From assembly GCA_945868475.1 (NCBI GenBank), contig CAMBLM010000007.1, forward strand, positions 62,001 to 126,000: a DNA stretch of 64,000 nucleotides, in the 5' to 3' direction. The stretch's first letter is position 1, and each line of letters begins with the position of its first letter. This document shows positions 8,241 through 17,850 of this stretch, in pieces. Below the pieces are notes generated by a model. It was not told the origin of the DNA and searched no databases. It worked only from the letters and a program-made list of their open reading frames with translations. The stretch is from an uncultured Ruminococcus sp. (GTDB taxonomy: Bacteria; Bacillota; Clostridia; Oscillospirales; Ruminococcaceae). Position numbers and translations under genes: made by a program.

Positions 8241-10124
8241 ATGGAGAGTTATTATTTAGATAATTATGATGTTGCCGTTATCGGCGCAGGTCATGCAGGA
8301 GTTGAAGCTGCGCTCGCATCGGCTCGTCTTGGTGCAAAGACGGTTCTTTTCACTATTTCGCTCGACAGCATTGCGAATATGCCGTGCAATCCGTCTATCG
8401 GCGGTACTGCAAAGGGACATCTTGTCCGTGAGATCGATGCGCTCGGCGGAGAAATGGGCAAGGCGGCTGATGAATGTTTCATTCAGAGCCGTATGCTGAA
8501 CCGCGGAAAAGGCCCTGCTGTTCACAGCCTGCGAGTTCAGGCTGACAGAGTTAAATATCACAATCGAATGAAAAAGACCTGCGAAGATACGCAGAATCTC
8601 GACATCAAACAGGCGGAAGTTGCTGAGATCCTTACTGAGAACGGTCACGTTACGGGTGTAAAAACCCGTCTTGGTGCTGAATATTCGGTCAAGGCGGCTG
8701 TTATTGCAACGGGTACATACCTTGGCGGTGTTATTCACGTTGGTGAGGTTTCTTACGAGAGCGGTCCTGACGCTACACTTCCTGCGAAATTTCTGACTGA
8801 CAGCTTACGAAGCCTTGGCATTGAGATACGCCGCTTCAAAACCGGAACACCGTCCCGTGTTCACAAGCGTTCGATTGATTTTGACAAGCTTGAACGTCAG
8901 GACGGGGATGAGGACATTCAGCCTTTTTCGTTTGAAACAAATCGTGACGGCTTGGAGAACATTGTTTCCTGCTATATTGCTTACACGAATGAGGACACGC
9001 ATAATGTTATTCGCGAGAATATTGGACGTTCGCCTATCTATTCGGGACGAATCCACGCAATTGGCCCTCGCTACTGTCCATCTATTGAAGATAAGATAAT
9101 GCGTTTCTCCGAAAAGCCTCGTCATCAGCTTTTCATTGAGCCGATGGGACTTGAAACGGATGAATATTATCTTCAGGGAATGTCGTCTTCACTGCCCGAG
9201 GACGTACAGATAAAGTTTTTGCGGACGATAAAGGGACTTGAACATGTTGAGATCATGCGAAATGCTTATGCGATAGAGTATGACTGCTGTAATCCGCTTG
9301 ATTTGAAGCACAGTCTTGAATTTAAGAAGGTAAGCGGACTTTACGGTGCAGGTCAGTTCAACGGAACTTCGGGCTATGAAGAGGCCGCTGCGCAGGGACT
9401 TGTTGCAGGAATCAACGCCGCAAGAGCCGTAAAAGGACTTCCTGCTATAGAACTTCCTCGTTCATCTTCCTATATTGGAACGCTTATTGATGATCTTGTT
9501 ATCAAAGGCTGTTCCGATCCTTACAGAATGATGACTTCACGAAGCGAATACAGACTTCTTCTTCGTCAGGACAATGCTGACGAACGTTTAACTCCACTCG
9601 GACATGAGATCGGACTTATTTCCGATGAGAGATACAATAAGTTTCTTGAAAAGATGGAGCAGATAGATCACGAGATCCATAGAGTAAAGAGAACTTCAGT
9701 ACCGCCGACAGATGAACTTAATAAGCTTCTTGAAGAACGCGGAACGGCGACTGTTTCAACGGGAATTCGCCTTTCTGAGCTTATAAAGCGTCCGCAGATC
9801 TCTTATGATGATCTTGCGCCGTTTGACGAAAATCGTCCTGAACTATCTTATGAGGTCAGGGAACAGGTTGGTTTGAAAATAGAGTATGAGGGCTACATTG
9901 CCCGTCAGCTTCTTGATGTTGAGCATATTCAGAAGCTTGAAGCTAAGCTTTTACCGACTGATTTCGATTATAAGACTATAACGGGACTCAGCCTTGAAGC
10001 AACGGAAAAGCTTAATCGAATACAGCCTGCTAATATAGGTCAGGCAAGCCGTATTTCTGGAGTTTCTCCTGCTGATGTGAGCGTTCTGATAATCTGGCTT
10101 TCAAGTCAGCGCAAATCGGATTGA
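8241..10124 (+). CDS. mnmG: tRNA uridine modification enzyme MnmG (GidA)
   Basis: MnmG is the FAD-dependent partner of MnmE. The 627-residue protein has the FAD-binding [17 protein letters not shown] near the N-terminus, the CNPSIGG motif with a conserved cysteine, the second signature [21 protein letters not shown] near residue 370, and the helical C-terminal domain that contacts MnmE and tRNA. Length and order match the family. It sits between mnmE and rsmG. Confidence 0.97.
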   Translation: MESYYLDNYDVAVIGAGHAGVEAALASARLGAKTVLFTISLDSIANMPCNPSIGGTAKGHLVREIDALGGEMGKAADECFIQSRMLNRGKGPAVHSLRVQADRVKYHNRMKKTCEDTQNLDIKQAEVAEILTENGHVTGVKTRLGAEYSVKAAVIATGTYLGGVIHVGEVSYESGPDATLPAKFLTDSLRSLGIEIRRFKTGTPSRVHKRSIDFDKLERQDGDEDIQPFSFETNRDGLENIVSCYIAYTNEDTHNVIRENIGRSPIYSGRIHAIGPRYCPSIEDKIMRFSEKPRHQLFIEPMGLETDEYYLQGMSSSLPEDVQIKFLRTIKGLEHVEIMRNAYAIEYDCCNPLDLKHSLEFKKVSGLYGAGQFNGTSGYEEAAAQGLVAGINAARAVKGLPAIELPRSSSYIGTLIDDLVIKGCSDPYRMMTSRSEYRLLLRQDNADERLTPLGHEIGLISDERYNKFLEKMEQIDHEIHRVKRTSVPPTDELNKLLEERGTATVSTGIRLSELIKRPQISYDDLAPFDENRPELSYEVREQVGLKIEYEGYIARQLLDVEHIQKLEAKLLPTDFDYKTITGLSLEATEKLNRIQPANIGQASRISGVSPADVSVLIIWLSSQRKSD

Positions 10125-10127
10125 TCT

Positions 10128-10143
10128 TGTTCCATGTGGAACA
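10128..10143. promoter_or_regulatory. parS-like ParB binding site (site 1)
   Basis: TGTTCCATGTGGAACA lies between mnmG and rsmG. It matches the ParB site consensus TGTTNCACGTGNAACA except for the central dinucleotide region (AT in place of AC). The same 16-mer recurs twice upstream of parA. Confidence 0.8.
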
Positions 10144-10160
10144 TTTAGGGAGGTTTAAAT

Positions 10161-10868
10161 TTGATACTGCCATATAACGAAGCCTATGAGATGTTCAGGG
10201 ACTTCGGTTTAGATTTAAATGAAGAATTGTACGAAAAATTTGATGCTTATGCACAGCTTTTGGTAACTTGGAATGAAAAAATCAACCTTACTGCTATAAC
10301 TGATGCTCAGGGAATAACCGAAAAACACTTTCTTGACAGCCTTGCAGTATTCAGAAATGACATTATTCCTCAGAATTCGAGCGTAATTGATGTTGGCACA
10401 GGCGCAGGATTCCCCGGAATTCCTATGAAAATTTATCGAAATGATTTGAAAGTAACACTTTTGGACAGTCTGAACAAGAGGATCAATTTTCTTTCTGAGG
10501 TTTCTGACAGTCTTTCTCTCGCGATACAATGTATTCACTCCAGAGCAGAGGACGGTGCAAAAAAGGCAGAACTTCGTGAACAGTTTGATATTGCAACGGC
10601 GAGAGCAGTTGCGCCGCTGCCTGTCTTGTGTGAATACTGTTTGCCTTATGTTAAAATTGGTGGAAAGTTTGTTGCTCTCAAAGGTCCGAATGAAGATGCT
10701 AAGGATTCCTTCACAGCTTATCGTACACTTGGAGCAGAAATTTCGGAAGTCAGGGAATATCAATTACCGTGCGGAGATAAAAGGCAGATAATCATTTATA
10801 ATAAAATTAAAGAAACACCAAAAAAATATCCGAGAAATCCCTCCCAAATTGAAAAAAAGCCTTTATAA
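10161..10868 (+). CDS. rsmG: 16S rRNA (guanine527-N7)-methyltransferase RsmG
   Basis: RsmG methylates G527 of 16S rRNA using S-adenosylmethionine. The 235-residue protein has NLTAITDAQGITEKHFLDSL (about residues 41-60), the SAM-binding VIDVGTGAGFPGIP, and ATARAVAPLPVLCEY further on. The start is a TTG at 10161 with GGGAGG nine bases upstream, and no ATG fits better. The parS-like site 1 lies just before its ribosome binding site. Confidence 0.95.
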   Translation: MILPYNEAYEMFRDFGLDLNEELYEKFDAYAQLLVTWNEKINLTAITDAQGITEKHFLDSLAVFRNDIIPQNSSVIDVGTGAGFPGIPMKIYRNDLKVTLLDSLNKRINFLSEVSDSLSLAIQCIHSRAEDGAKKAELREQFDIATARAVAPLPVLCEYCLPYVKIGGKFVALKGPNEDAKDSFTAYRTLGAEISEVREYQLPCGDKRQIIIYNKIKETPKKYPRNPSQIEKKPL

Positions 10869-10887
10869 TTTTCTTTTTTGAACTAAA

Positions 10888-10930
10888 CATCACATGATTC
10901 ATATGTTTTTGAATCATGTGATGATTTTTT
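10888..10930 (+). terminator. Intrinsic terminator after rsmG
   Basis: A perfect 14-base stem (CATCACATGATTCA with its complement) and an 8-base loop are followed by ATTTTTTATTTTT, 20 bases after the rsmG stop. Confidence 0.88.
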
Positions 10931-10959
10931 ATTTTTAGACAGATTTTATAAGTGATTTA

Positions 10960-11062
10960 ATACTAAACACCAATAAAACTATAGACAAAAAATCGTCGCA
11001 TAATCCATATATGCAAGATTATGCTCGATTTTTTGTATAGTTTTTAATTGGTGTTTAGTATA
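10960..11062. repeat. Family A MITE-like palindromic element (A2)
   Basis: This 103-base inverted repeat has ends AATACTAAACACCAAT and ATTGGTGTTTAGTATA and inner arms AAACTATAGACAAAAAATCG with CGATTTTTTGTATAGTTTTT. It is identical over its whole length to the copy at 22195-22297. The rest of this gap (11063-11191) is AT-rich leader for the ParB-like gene, with a TATAAT at 11142-11147. Confidence 0.88.
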
Positions 11063-11191
11063 AAATTATGTTTCCGTATATTATTTGAATATATTAATGA
11101 CAATTATATCCATTTCGACATATTATATTAATATTTTGTGATATAATCTATTTAAAGAAGTAAAAATGACCGATTCTGAGGAGGATACATA

Positions 11192-12001
11192 ATGAATTTT
11201 CCATTCCTTGTAAAAGAGAAAGTTGTAAATAAAGTAATTGAAATAGAAATAGATAAAATTGAAGCTAACCCATATCAGCCAAGAACTGTTTTTGGTGATG
11301 ATATAAACGAACTTGCGGAGAGTATTAAGCTTAACGGTTTACTTCAGCCTTTAACAGTAAAGAATGAGGGAGATAAATATATTCTGATTGCAGGCGAGCG
11401 CAGGTTGAGAGCGTTAAAAGCACTTGGATATGCAGCTGCACCGTGCATTGTTCTTGATGTGACCGATAGAAATTCTGCTGTTCTGGCTCTTGTGGAAAAT
11501 ATACAGCGTAAAGATCTCCATTTCTTTGATGAGGCGGAAGCATTATCAAAACTCCTTGATTTTTATGGAATGACCCAAGAAGACGCGGCTATAAGGCTTG
11601 GAAAGACACAATCCACAATTGCAAACAAGCTTCGGCTTCTTAAATTATCTGATAATATACGCAGCAAAATCAGGTGTTGTGGTTTGACGGAACGCCATGC
11701 AAGAGCATTGCTAAAGCTACAGAATGAAGAATTACAGCTTGAAGTTGTTGAAAATATCTGCACAAAAAGGCTTAATGTTGAGCAAACGGAACGTCTTGTT
11801 GCAGCAATAATTGACAGAGAAAACGAACGAGAAAGCATACGTCGAAGAAGTGGAGCATTTAAAGATATCAGATTATTTGTAAATACAATAAATAAAGCGG
11901 TTGAGATGATGAAAGCGGCAGGTATAAATGCTGATTCGCAAAAGATCAAAGAAAATGGGTATATAGAATATATTGTTCGTATTCCCACAGAAAATAATTG
12001 A
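11192..12001 (+). CDS. noc: ParB/Noc-family nucleoid occlusion or partition protein
   Basis: This 269-residue ParB-family protein has the N-terminal CTPase-type domain motifs NPYQPRTVF, ESIKLNGLLQPL and IAGERRLRALKALG, then a helix-turn-helix (AAIRLGKTQSTIANKLRLLKL, about residues 130-150) and a variable C-terminus. In Bacillus the gene between rsmG and soj is noc, which couples division-site choice to the nucleoid, so the symbol is positional. It could equally be a second ParB. No Noc-type site was found, whereas parS-like sites lie directly downstream. GAGGAGG precedes the ATG. Confidence 0.8.
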   Translation: MNFPFLVKEKVVNKVIEIEIDKIEANPYQPRTVFGDDINELAESIKLNGLLQPLTVKNEGDKYILIAGERRLRALKALGYAAAPCIVLDVTDRNSAVLALVENIQRKDLHFFDEAEALSKLLDFYGMTQEDAAIRLGKTQSTIANKLRLLKLSDNIRSKIRCCGLTERHARALLKLQNEELQLEVVENICTKRLNVEQTERLVAAIIDRENERESIRRRSGAFKDIRLFVNTINKAVEMMKAAGINADSQKIKENGYIEYIVRIPTENN

Positions 12002-12041
12002 AATTGCGGTTCAATAGTTAGATACTATTGAACCGCAATTT
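12001..12041 (+). terminator. Long perfect hairpin after the noc-like gene
   Basis: An 18-base perfect stem (AAATTGCGGTTCAATAGT and its complement) encloses a 5-base loop. It begins at the noc-like stop codon and runs into the first base of parS site 2. No U-run follows, so termination is likely but not certain. Confidence 0.65.
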
Positions 12042-12142
12042 GTTCCATGTGGAACAAAAGCACGTGTGTGATTATATGCTAAACATATTGTTCCATGTGG
12101 AACAATAATCATAGTTATAAATAAGATGTTCCACATGGAATA
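12041..12142. promoter_or_regulatory. Cluster of three parS-like sites (sites 2-4)
   Basis: TGTTCCATGTGGAACA occurs at 12041-12056 and at 12089-12104. The reverse-orientation form TGTTCCACATGGAATA, one mismatch, is at 12127-12142. The sites lie about 160 bases upstream of parA. Clustered origin-proximal parS sites load ParB and recruit SMC for chromosome segregation. Binding here is inferred from the match. The rest of the gap to parA is AT-rich and holds the parA promoter. Confidence 0.82.
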
Positions 12143-12219
12143 TTTAAAATATAAAATTATAAAAATAGAACAAAGTAACTGTATAAATTGAGAAAATTTA
12201 CGAAATAGGGTCAAAACTA

Positions 12220-12248
12220 TTGATATATGACCGCAAATATGCTATAAT
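12220..12248 (+). promoter_or_regulatory. Sigma-A type promoter for parAB
   Basis: A -35 TTGATA (12220-12225) and a -10 TATAAT (12243-12248) are 17 bases apart, about 55 bases before the parA start codon. Confidence 0.7.
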
Positions 12249-12303
12249 TTATATAAAGAAACCGTTTTTAACGGAAAATGACCTCAAAAGGAGATAATAC
12301 ATA

Positions 12304-13107
12304 ATGTCGCGAATAATTGCGGTAGCAAATCAGAAAGGCGGAGTTGGCAAGTCAACAACAGTTGTAAACCTTGCGGCTTGTCTTGGAAAAAAAGGAAAGA
12401 AAGTCCTTTGCGTTGATATAGATGCACAGGGTAATACAACGAGCGGATTTGGCATAAATAAGCGTTCAGCAGAAATAACCGTTTATGATGTACTTCTCGG
12501 TCAGAGAAGAATAAGTGATGCTATAATAAAAACTGAATTTAAAAATGTATCTGTTGTTTCATCAACATCACAGCTTGCAGGTGCTGATATTGAGCTTGTA
12601 GACCTTGAAAATCGTTCAAATAGACTCAAAATGCAGCTTTTGACGATAAAAAATGACTATGATTATATCTTTATTGACTGTCCACCGTCACTTTCGCTTC
12701 TTACGGTAAATGCATTGTGTGCATGTGATACAGTACTTGTTCCGCTTCAGTGTGAATTCTATTCGTTGGAGGGACTTTCACAGCTCGTTGAATCAATACG
12801 TCTTGTAAAAAAACGTTATAATCCGAATATTGATATTGAGGGAATTCTCTTCACAATGTTTGACGGCAGATTGAACCTTACACAGCAGGTGGTTCGTGAA
12901 GTAAAAAAACATTTTGCTGACAAGGTTTTCAATACTGTGATCCCGAGAAATGTAAGAATTTCCGAAGCTCCAAGCTTTGGAAAACCGGTAATATACTTTG
13001 ACGCTTCTTCACGGGGAGCAGAAGCTTATGAATCGTTGGCAGCAGAGATACTGTCACGTCACAAAGCAGAGGATAAAGCAAAGAAAATGCAGAAGGAGGC
13101 AAAGTAA
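12304..13107 (+). CDS. parA: Chromosome partitioning ATPase ParA/Soj
   Basis: This is the Walker-type ATPase of the chromosome segregation system; Soj also tunes DnaA in Bacillus. The 267-residue protein starts SRIIAVANQKGGVGKSTTVVNLA with the deviant Walker A lysine, has DAQGNTTSGFG, and has the Walker B stretch YIFIDCPPSLSLLTVNAL (about residue 119 on). AAAGGAG precedes the ATG. parB begins immediately after the stop codon. Confidence 0.96.
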   Translation: MSRIIAVANQKGGVGKSTTVVNLAACLGKKGKKVLCVDIDAQGNTTSGFGINKRSAEITVYDVLLGQRRISDAIIKTEFKNVSVVSSTSQLAGADIELVDLENRSNRLKMQLLTIKNDYDYIFIDCPPSLSLLTVNALCACDTVLVPLQCEFYSLEGLSQLVESIRLVKKRYNPNIDIEGILFTMFDGRLNLTQQVVREVKKHFADKVFNTVIPRNVRISEAPSFGKPVIYFDASSRGAEAYESLAAEILSRHKAEDKAKKMQKEAK

Positions 13108-13992
13108 ATGCCTAAAAAATCAGGACTTGGAAAAGGCTTGGATGCACTTTTTGAGGATAATAACAGTGAAAGCAGCGGCGGTGTACTGACGCTGAGAATT
13201 TCAGAAGTTGAGCCGAATAAAAATCAGCCACGACACACATTTGATGAAGAATCAATTGCAAATCTTGCCGAAAGTATTCGTGAAAATGGTCTTATTCAGC
13301 CTATAGTTGTCCGCAAAACAGCAATGGGATATCAGATAATTGCAGGCGAACGTCGTTGGAGAGCATGCAGAATGCTTGGCATGAATGAAATAACTGCTGT
13401 TGTAAAAGAATTTGATGATGAACAGGTTGCAAAGGCAGCTCTAATTGAAAATATTCAGCGAGAGGATCTTAATCCTATAGAAGAAGCTGCTGCATACAAA
13501 GACCTTATGGAAAAGTATGAGATGACGCAGGAACAGCTTTCAAAAGTAGTGGGAAAGTCGCGTTCAAGTATTGCAAATTCTGTGCGAATGCTTGATATGC
13601 CTGAGTTGATACAGGATTATCTTATAAACGGTAAGCTTAGCATTGGTCAGGCAAAAGCAATTGCAGCAGCAAAAGATACAGAAACTATGGAGCAGATCGC
13701 TCGTCAAGCATCTGACGGAAAACTTACGGTAAGAGGAATAGAGAAACTTATTGCAAAGCTTGCGGAAGAAGAAAACACAGAAGAGCAAGTTGAAGTACCG
13801 GATGAAAACACCAAAAAAGCACGAAACTACTGTACTGAAATGGAAATTGCACTCAGAGAAAAACTTGGACGAAAGGTCAAGATTTCCCCAATAGGTGATG
13901 GAAGCAGTGGAAAGATCACGATAGACTATATTGGAATGGATGACTTGTCGGCAATTGCAGAAAAACTGACCTTATTAGAAGAAAACAATTAA
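13108..13992 (+). CDS. parB: Chromosome partitioning protein ParB/Spo0J
   Basis: ParB binds parS sites, spreads as a CTP-dependent clamp and recruits SMC. The 294-residue product starts with KKSGLGKGLDALF, the typical ParB N-terminal tail that stimulates ParA. It then has NQPRHTFDEE, ENGLIQPIVVR, the GERRWRA box, ENIQREDLNPIEEA, and a helix-turn-helix (QLSKVVGKSRSSIANSVRML). AAGGAGG overlaps the end of parA and the ATG follows the parA stop directly, so the two are translationally coupled. Confidence 0.96.
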   Translation: MPKKSGLGKGLDALFEDNNSESSGGVLTLRISEVEPNKNQPRHTFDEESIANLAESIRENGLIQPIVVRKTAMGYQIIAGERRWRACRMLGMNEITAVVKEFDDEQVAKAALIENIQREDLNPIEEAAAYKDLMEKYEMTQEQLSKVVGKSRSSIANSVRMLDMPELIQDYLINGKLSIGQAKAIAAAKDTETMEQIARQASDGKLTVRGIEKLIAKLAEEENTEEQVEVPDENTKKARNYCTEMEIALREKLGRKVKISPIGDGSSGKITIDYIGMDDLSAIAEKLTLLEENN

Positions 13993-14033
13993 TAAAAATT
14001 ATAGAAAAAACATTCAAAATTAAGTTTGTGAAA

Positions 14034-14180
14034 CAAATACGGGTATCAATTAATACTAAACACCAATAAAATACAGGAAAAAAATCTGCGCCGAAATCCT
14101 ATATATTCGAGATTGTCGGCTTGATTTTTTCCAAATTTTAAATGGTGTTTAGTATAACATAATTTGATACCCGTATTTTT
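14034..14180. repeat. Family A element (A3) nested inside a terminator-like inverted repeat after parB
   Basis: The core element at 14053-14156 has ends TACTAAACACCAAT and the matching GGTGTTTAGTATA. It is flanked by outer arms AAATACGGGTATCAA (about 14034-14049) and TTGATACCCGTATTT (about 14164-14178), which would form the base of a stem with a U-rich tail, so the parB terminator appears to contain the repeat in its loop. Inner sequence differs from A2/A5 (CTGCGCCGAAAT type, like A4). Confidence 0.7.
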
Positions 14181-14248
14181 ATAACAATCTGTCAAATAAT
14201 GTAAAAATAGTATATGTAAAGTCAAAAAACTTTACACAGTGGACAACG

Positions 14249-15652
14249 TTATGTGTCAGAATTGGAAGAATCAAGGTGTAAAAACGGTTTTATCTGAGCT
14301 GATAAGAGTAAAATTGCTGATAAATTTGGAATAAGCATCAGAAAAGTAAAAATATCTGCGAGTTTCCATACGATATCTGTGTTAGTGACAGCACCAAAAA
14401 ATGTGGCGGTGATATAAAGAAATTTATAATAGGGGAGGATCCGTTTTGATGTGTATTTTTGAAGAAAGCAGCAGCTTCGTTCACCGTAAAAATACCAGCC
14501 AATAACGCTTGCGAAAGCAAAGACAGAATTTGAAATCGCGAGAAAAACTCCTCCGAAATGTGCAAAAAAAGTGCCGGATCCAGATAAGAAAAAAATCTTA
14601 TCAAGAGTGTTTTCAAAGCCGGAAGTAAAGGCTGAAATGACTGTATCGGCGGCAGAAAAATTGAGTTTATCAGCTCCCGTACAGAGTATAACAAGAGCGG
14701 TAAGTGTGCACAAAAGTACAGTATCGATGAATACTTCAAGTGATGCCCAGAAACCCATTACAACGGGTTCTTTACACTTTGATGAAGTATGGGCAAATGT
14801 CGAAGTTCCCATTCCGGCTTCATTTGAGAATAATCCTCTCCGCACCCCGACAGAGATAGTTTTGGCAAGCGAAGACCCAAAAATTCCTCCCGAGAACTGT
14901 TTGACACCAAACACAGAAGTAATGATCTCCGTTAAAACATCTGTAATTTTATTACCATATATTAGTATAACAGTTAATGATCCCAATATGTAAAAGCAGG
15001 CGGCAAACGGCACAAGCTTTTCAGTAACAATGGCAATGTTTGTCCGTGTACTGAGGACAGTAACGGCTGTAAGAACAGAAAAAATTATTCCACACATTGG
15101 CTTTGAAATGTGGAAATTATCAAGAGAATCTGCCGCTGAACTGACTTGTGTAATGTTGCCGATGACAAAGGATGCGCACATGCAGACTGCCGAAAAAAAC
15201 AAAGCACTCCTATCCGAACCGAGAACGGATCGAAGATAGGGGAGAGGACCTGAGGCGTCGGAACTGTCCGAGCGGTTCTTATAGATCGTAGCGAGAACAT
15301 TCTCTGTAAAGGCAAAAGACATCACAAAGAAAGCTGAAACGATCATCCAGAATACCGCGCCCGGACCTCCTACAGAGATAGCGGCTGCAACGCCGATTAT
15401 ATTTCCTGTACCCATTGAAGCGGCGAGCGCGGTAGTTAAAGTCTGAAAATTTGTCATTGAACAGCGGTCAGACTGATCGTCTACTTTCTTGGCAAATAAT
15501 GTATATTTGAGTATTTTGACAGGGTGAAGAATATATATGAACCTGCACCGTATCGAGAGAAAAACAGCAGCAAAAAGAACAAGAATAAGTGTAAAATCTC
15601 CCCACAACAAATTGTTGATATCAGATAAAAAATTACAGATCGTAGAACGCAT
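14249..15652 (-). CDS. AgcS-family sodium:alanine/glycine symporter
   Basis: This 467-residue membrane protein imports a small neutral amino acid with sodium. The family signature TNFQTLTTALAASMGTGNIIGVAAAISVGGPGAVFWM (about residues 66-103) is clear, followed by ENVLATIYK and the later GVRRGLFSNEAGMGTSTFAH. About ten hydrophobic segments are evident. The gene points left, convergent with parB. Substrate within the family cannot be read from sequence. The gap to the next gene (15653-15811) holds a weak rightward promoter (TTTTCA at 15707, TATAAT at 15730). Confidence 0.92.
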   Translation of the reverse strand: MRSTICNFLSDINNLLWGDFTLILVLFAAVFLSIRCRFIYILHPVKILKYTLFAKKVDDQSDRCSMTNFQTLTTALAASMGTGNIIGVAAAISVGGPGAVFWMIVSAFFVMSFAFTENVLATIYKNRSDSSDASGPLPYLRSVLGSDRSALFFSAVCMCASFVIGNITQVSSAADSLDNFHISKPMCGIIFSVLTAVTVLSTRTNIAIVTEKLVPFAACFYILGSLTVILIYGNKITDVLTEIITSVFGVKQFSGGIFGSSLAKTISVGVRRGLFSNEAGMGTSTFAHTSSKCKEPVVMGFWASLEVFIDTVLLCTLTALVILCTGADKLNFSAADTVISAFTSGFENTLDKIFFLSGSGTFFAHFGGVFLAISNSVFAFASVIGWYFYGERSCCFLQKYTSKRILPYYKFLYITATFFGAVTNTDIVWKLADIFTFLMLIPNLSAILLLSAQIKPFLHLDSSNSDT

Positions 15653-15811
15653 ACAAACAACGATCTCCTTTATAACAATAAAATAATTACAAAATCACGA
15701 AAATGGTTTTCAAACAACAAAAAATATGATATAATAATAGTATGTAAGATTTGGACAGGATATGAGAAAAAAGAGTACATAAAGCTTCTGAAAAATGAGG
15801 TCAATCGTAAA

Positions 15812-16357
15812 ATGAAAAAATACTATGCGGATAGAAACAGCTTGAATATACTTAGAGTGCTATCGCTGTTATTACTTATTGTAATAGGAATAGCACTAAA
15901 ATACATTCTGTATATACTTCAGGAACGTTATCCCGAATACTTTGCAATTGAAAAAAACACTGTTGCAGAGATAATAATATGGTCGGTCATGGCTTTATTT
16001 GCTGTAATATACGTTGTGTATATTTTAATATTTTTACCCTTATGGTATAATAATGCACGCTATTTTGTAACGGATAAGGATATAATCGCCCGAACCGGTG
16101 TACTTGTCAGAAATGTGCAGTATATGAAACTTTCAGCTGTGCAGTATACGACAAAGATATCAGCTCCTTTTGCACGACATTCTGGGTTTAATTTTATAGT
16201 GTTTAATGGTTATGGCGGACGAATGATGTTAACATTTTTGTCACAATCGGATGCTGATGAAATAACAAAATATGTCCGTCTGAACATTGAAAAAAGAGAA
16301 TCGGTCAAAACCGAAAACGACAGTGAGATCTCACTCGGAAAGGAAGAAGCGGAATGA
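15812..16357 (+). CDS. Membrane-anchored bacterial PH domain protein (YdbS-like)
   Basis: The 181-residue protein has two transmembrane segments (about residues 14-38 and 50-75) followed by a single bacterial PH (bPH2, YdbS-type) domain from about 80 to 165, with the typical ARYFVTDKDIIARTGVL strand and QYMKLSAVQ. Its ATGA overlap with the next gene indicates a two-gene unit, as in Bacillus ydbS-ydbT. In Bacillus that pair is associated with bacteriocin (amylocyclicin) resistance; whether this applies here is inference. Confidence 0.82.
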   Translation: MKKYYADRNSLNILRVLSLLLLIVIGIALKYILYILQERYPEYFAIEKNTVAEIIIWSVMALFAVIYVVYILIFLPLWYNNARYFVTDKDIIARTGVLVRNVQYMKLSAVQYTTKISAPFARHSGFNFIVFNGYGGRMMLTFLSQSDADEITKYVRLNIEKRESVKTENDSEISLGKEEAE

Positions 16358-17817
16358 AAAGGCAGCACCCGATAGCTGTTCTGAGATATGTTTCAAAGAA
16401 TTTCTGGCTGCTTCTTATACCTTTGATAAGAGGATTGCTCGCACTGAAATTTGATTTTTACAACTGGCTGTCGGGAGCATATCTCGATATCCTGATAGTG
16501 ATTGCGATCTTCGGTGCGGCTTTTTTCCGATGGTGGAATATAAATTTCAAAATGACAAAAAAGGCAATATATGTAAGCTCAGGTCTGTTTGTCCGTGAAA
16601 CGATGAGGATACCTTTTTCATCGGTTACGACATTTACACTGAAAAAGCCATTCATAATGCGTCCGCTCAGGGCGGTCACTTTATATATCGATACCGACAG
16701 CAGCTCGACGGTAAACAAGCCCGAAGACCCCGATATTAAACTTGTTATAAGAGAAAAAGATGTTCAAAAATTGTTAAAATATATCGAACCGCCAAAGACT
16801 TCGGACGGGGAAGAAAGTGAACGCCGATATAAACCGAATAAAAGACGAATGTTGTTCTTTTCGCTGGCATTTTCATCGGCACTCTCGGGATTGATCTATT
16901 TCGGCACTTTCCTTATCCAAGGAGGAAAGCTTGTCGGAGATGAGCTTGAAGAAAGGTTTCTCGGTGCGGTCGATAATGTGACCAAGGTAGCAGAAAAAGT
17001 CATCTACGGCATTACTCCCGTGACGGTCGGCATCATAATCATAATAGGTATGGGCTGGCTCTATTCATTCATTTCAAATTACCTTCGTCATATCAATTTC
17101 GAGATATCAAAAAGCATAAACGGCGTACAGATAAAAAGCGGATTTTTTTCACGCTGGAGATATTTTATCAATTCGGACAAAATTAATTACGCCGATCTGC
17201 GGCAGAATCTGCTGATGAAGTTTTTCCGTGTCATGTCCGTTAATATAAGCTGCTCGGGCTATGGTAAGCAGAAAAACGAAATACCGGTTTTCGTACCTGT
17301 TACGGGAATCAAAAACGTTGCTGAGGTCATCGAAAGTTTTCTGCCCGAATTTTCCTCGGAGGAAGGCGAGAGGTACGATGTCAGGGCAGGCTATGTGATG
17401 AAATTCCTCGGACCGCCTACAGTGCTTATCTTTGCGATAATATTGGTGTTTGCGTGTGCGGTCGTTTTTCTGCCCGAATGGTACAGCGTTACGCTTTTTG
17501 CGGCGGTGATGGGCGAGATAATCGCATTCCACCTGCTGACAGTGAACCTTGCGGCATTTCTTTCAAACAGTGTCGAGGTCTGTGAAAAAAGCATCACGGT
17601 GCGCTATTGCAAAGCGTTCGGCTTCCATAATGTCATTGCGCCAATCGATAAAATTTCCGAAATTCGCATAAGTCAGAATTTTCTGCAAAAATTCAACGGC
17701 TCGTGCAGCTTTATTCTCTATACGCGCGGCGAACGTGCGGTGAAGCATACAGTCAGGGGAATGCAGCTTTGCGATGCGGAAAAGGCTGCTGAGCTGCTCG
17801 GCTACAGTGCGGCGTAA
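16354..17817 (+). CDS. Multi-domain bacterial PH membrane protein (YdbT-like)
   Basis: The 487-residue protein has three bPH2 domains alternating with membrane segments. The repeats read KKAIYVSSGLFVRETMRIP (about residue 69), SINGVQIKSGFFSRWRY (about 252) and EKSITVRYCKAFGFHNV (about 411). Transmembrane pairs lie near 14-60, 165-235 and 348-395. It overlaps the upstream PH gene by four bases (ATGA). The pair probably forms one membrane complex; function is unknown here. Confidence 0.82.
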   Translation: MKRQHPIAVLRYVSKNFWLLLIPLIRGLLALKFDFYNWLSGAYLDILIVIAIFGAAFFRWWNINFKMTKKAIYVSSGLFVRETMRIPFSSVTTFTLKKPFIMRPLRAVTLYIDTDSSSTVNKPEDPDIKLVIREKDVQKLLKYIEPPKTSDGEESERRYKPNKRRMLFFSLAFSSALSGLIYFGTFLIQGGKLVGDELEERFLGAVDNVTKVAEKVIYGITPVTVGIIIIIGMGWLYSFISNYLRHINFEISKSINGVQIKSGFFSRWRYFINSDKINYADLRQNLLMKFFRVMSVNISCSGYGKQKNEIPVFVPVTGIKNVAEVIESFLPEFSSEEGERYDVRAGYVMKFLGPPTVLIFAIILVFACAVVFLPEWYSVTLFAAVMGEIIAFHLLTVNLAAFLSNSVEVCEKSITVRYCKAFGFHNVIAPIDKISEIRISQNFLQKFNGSCSFILYTRGERAVKHTVRGMQLCDAEKAAELLGYSAA

Positions 17818-17850
17818 AATTGCAGAAAATTTTTTACGGAGGAATGAAAA

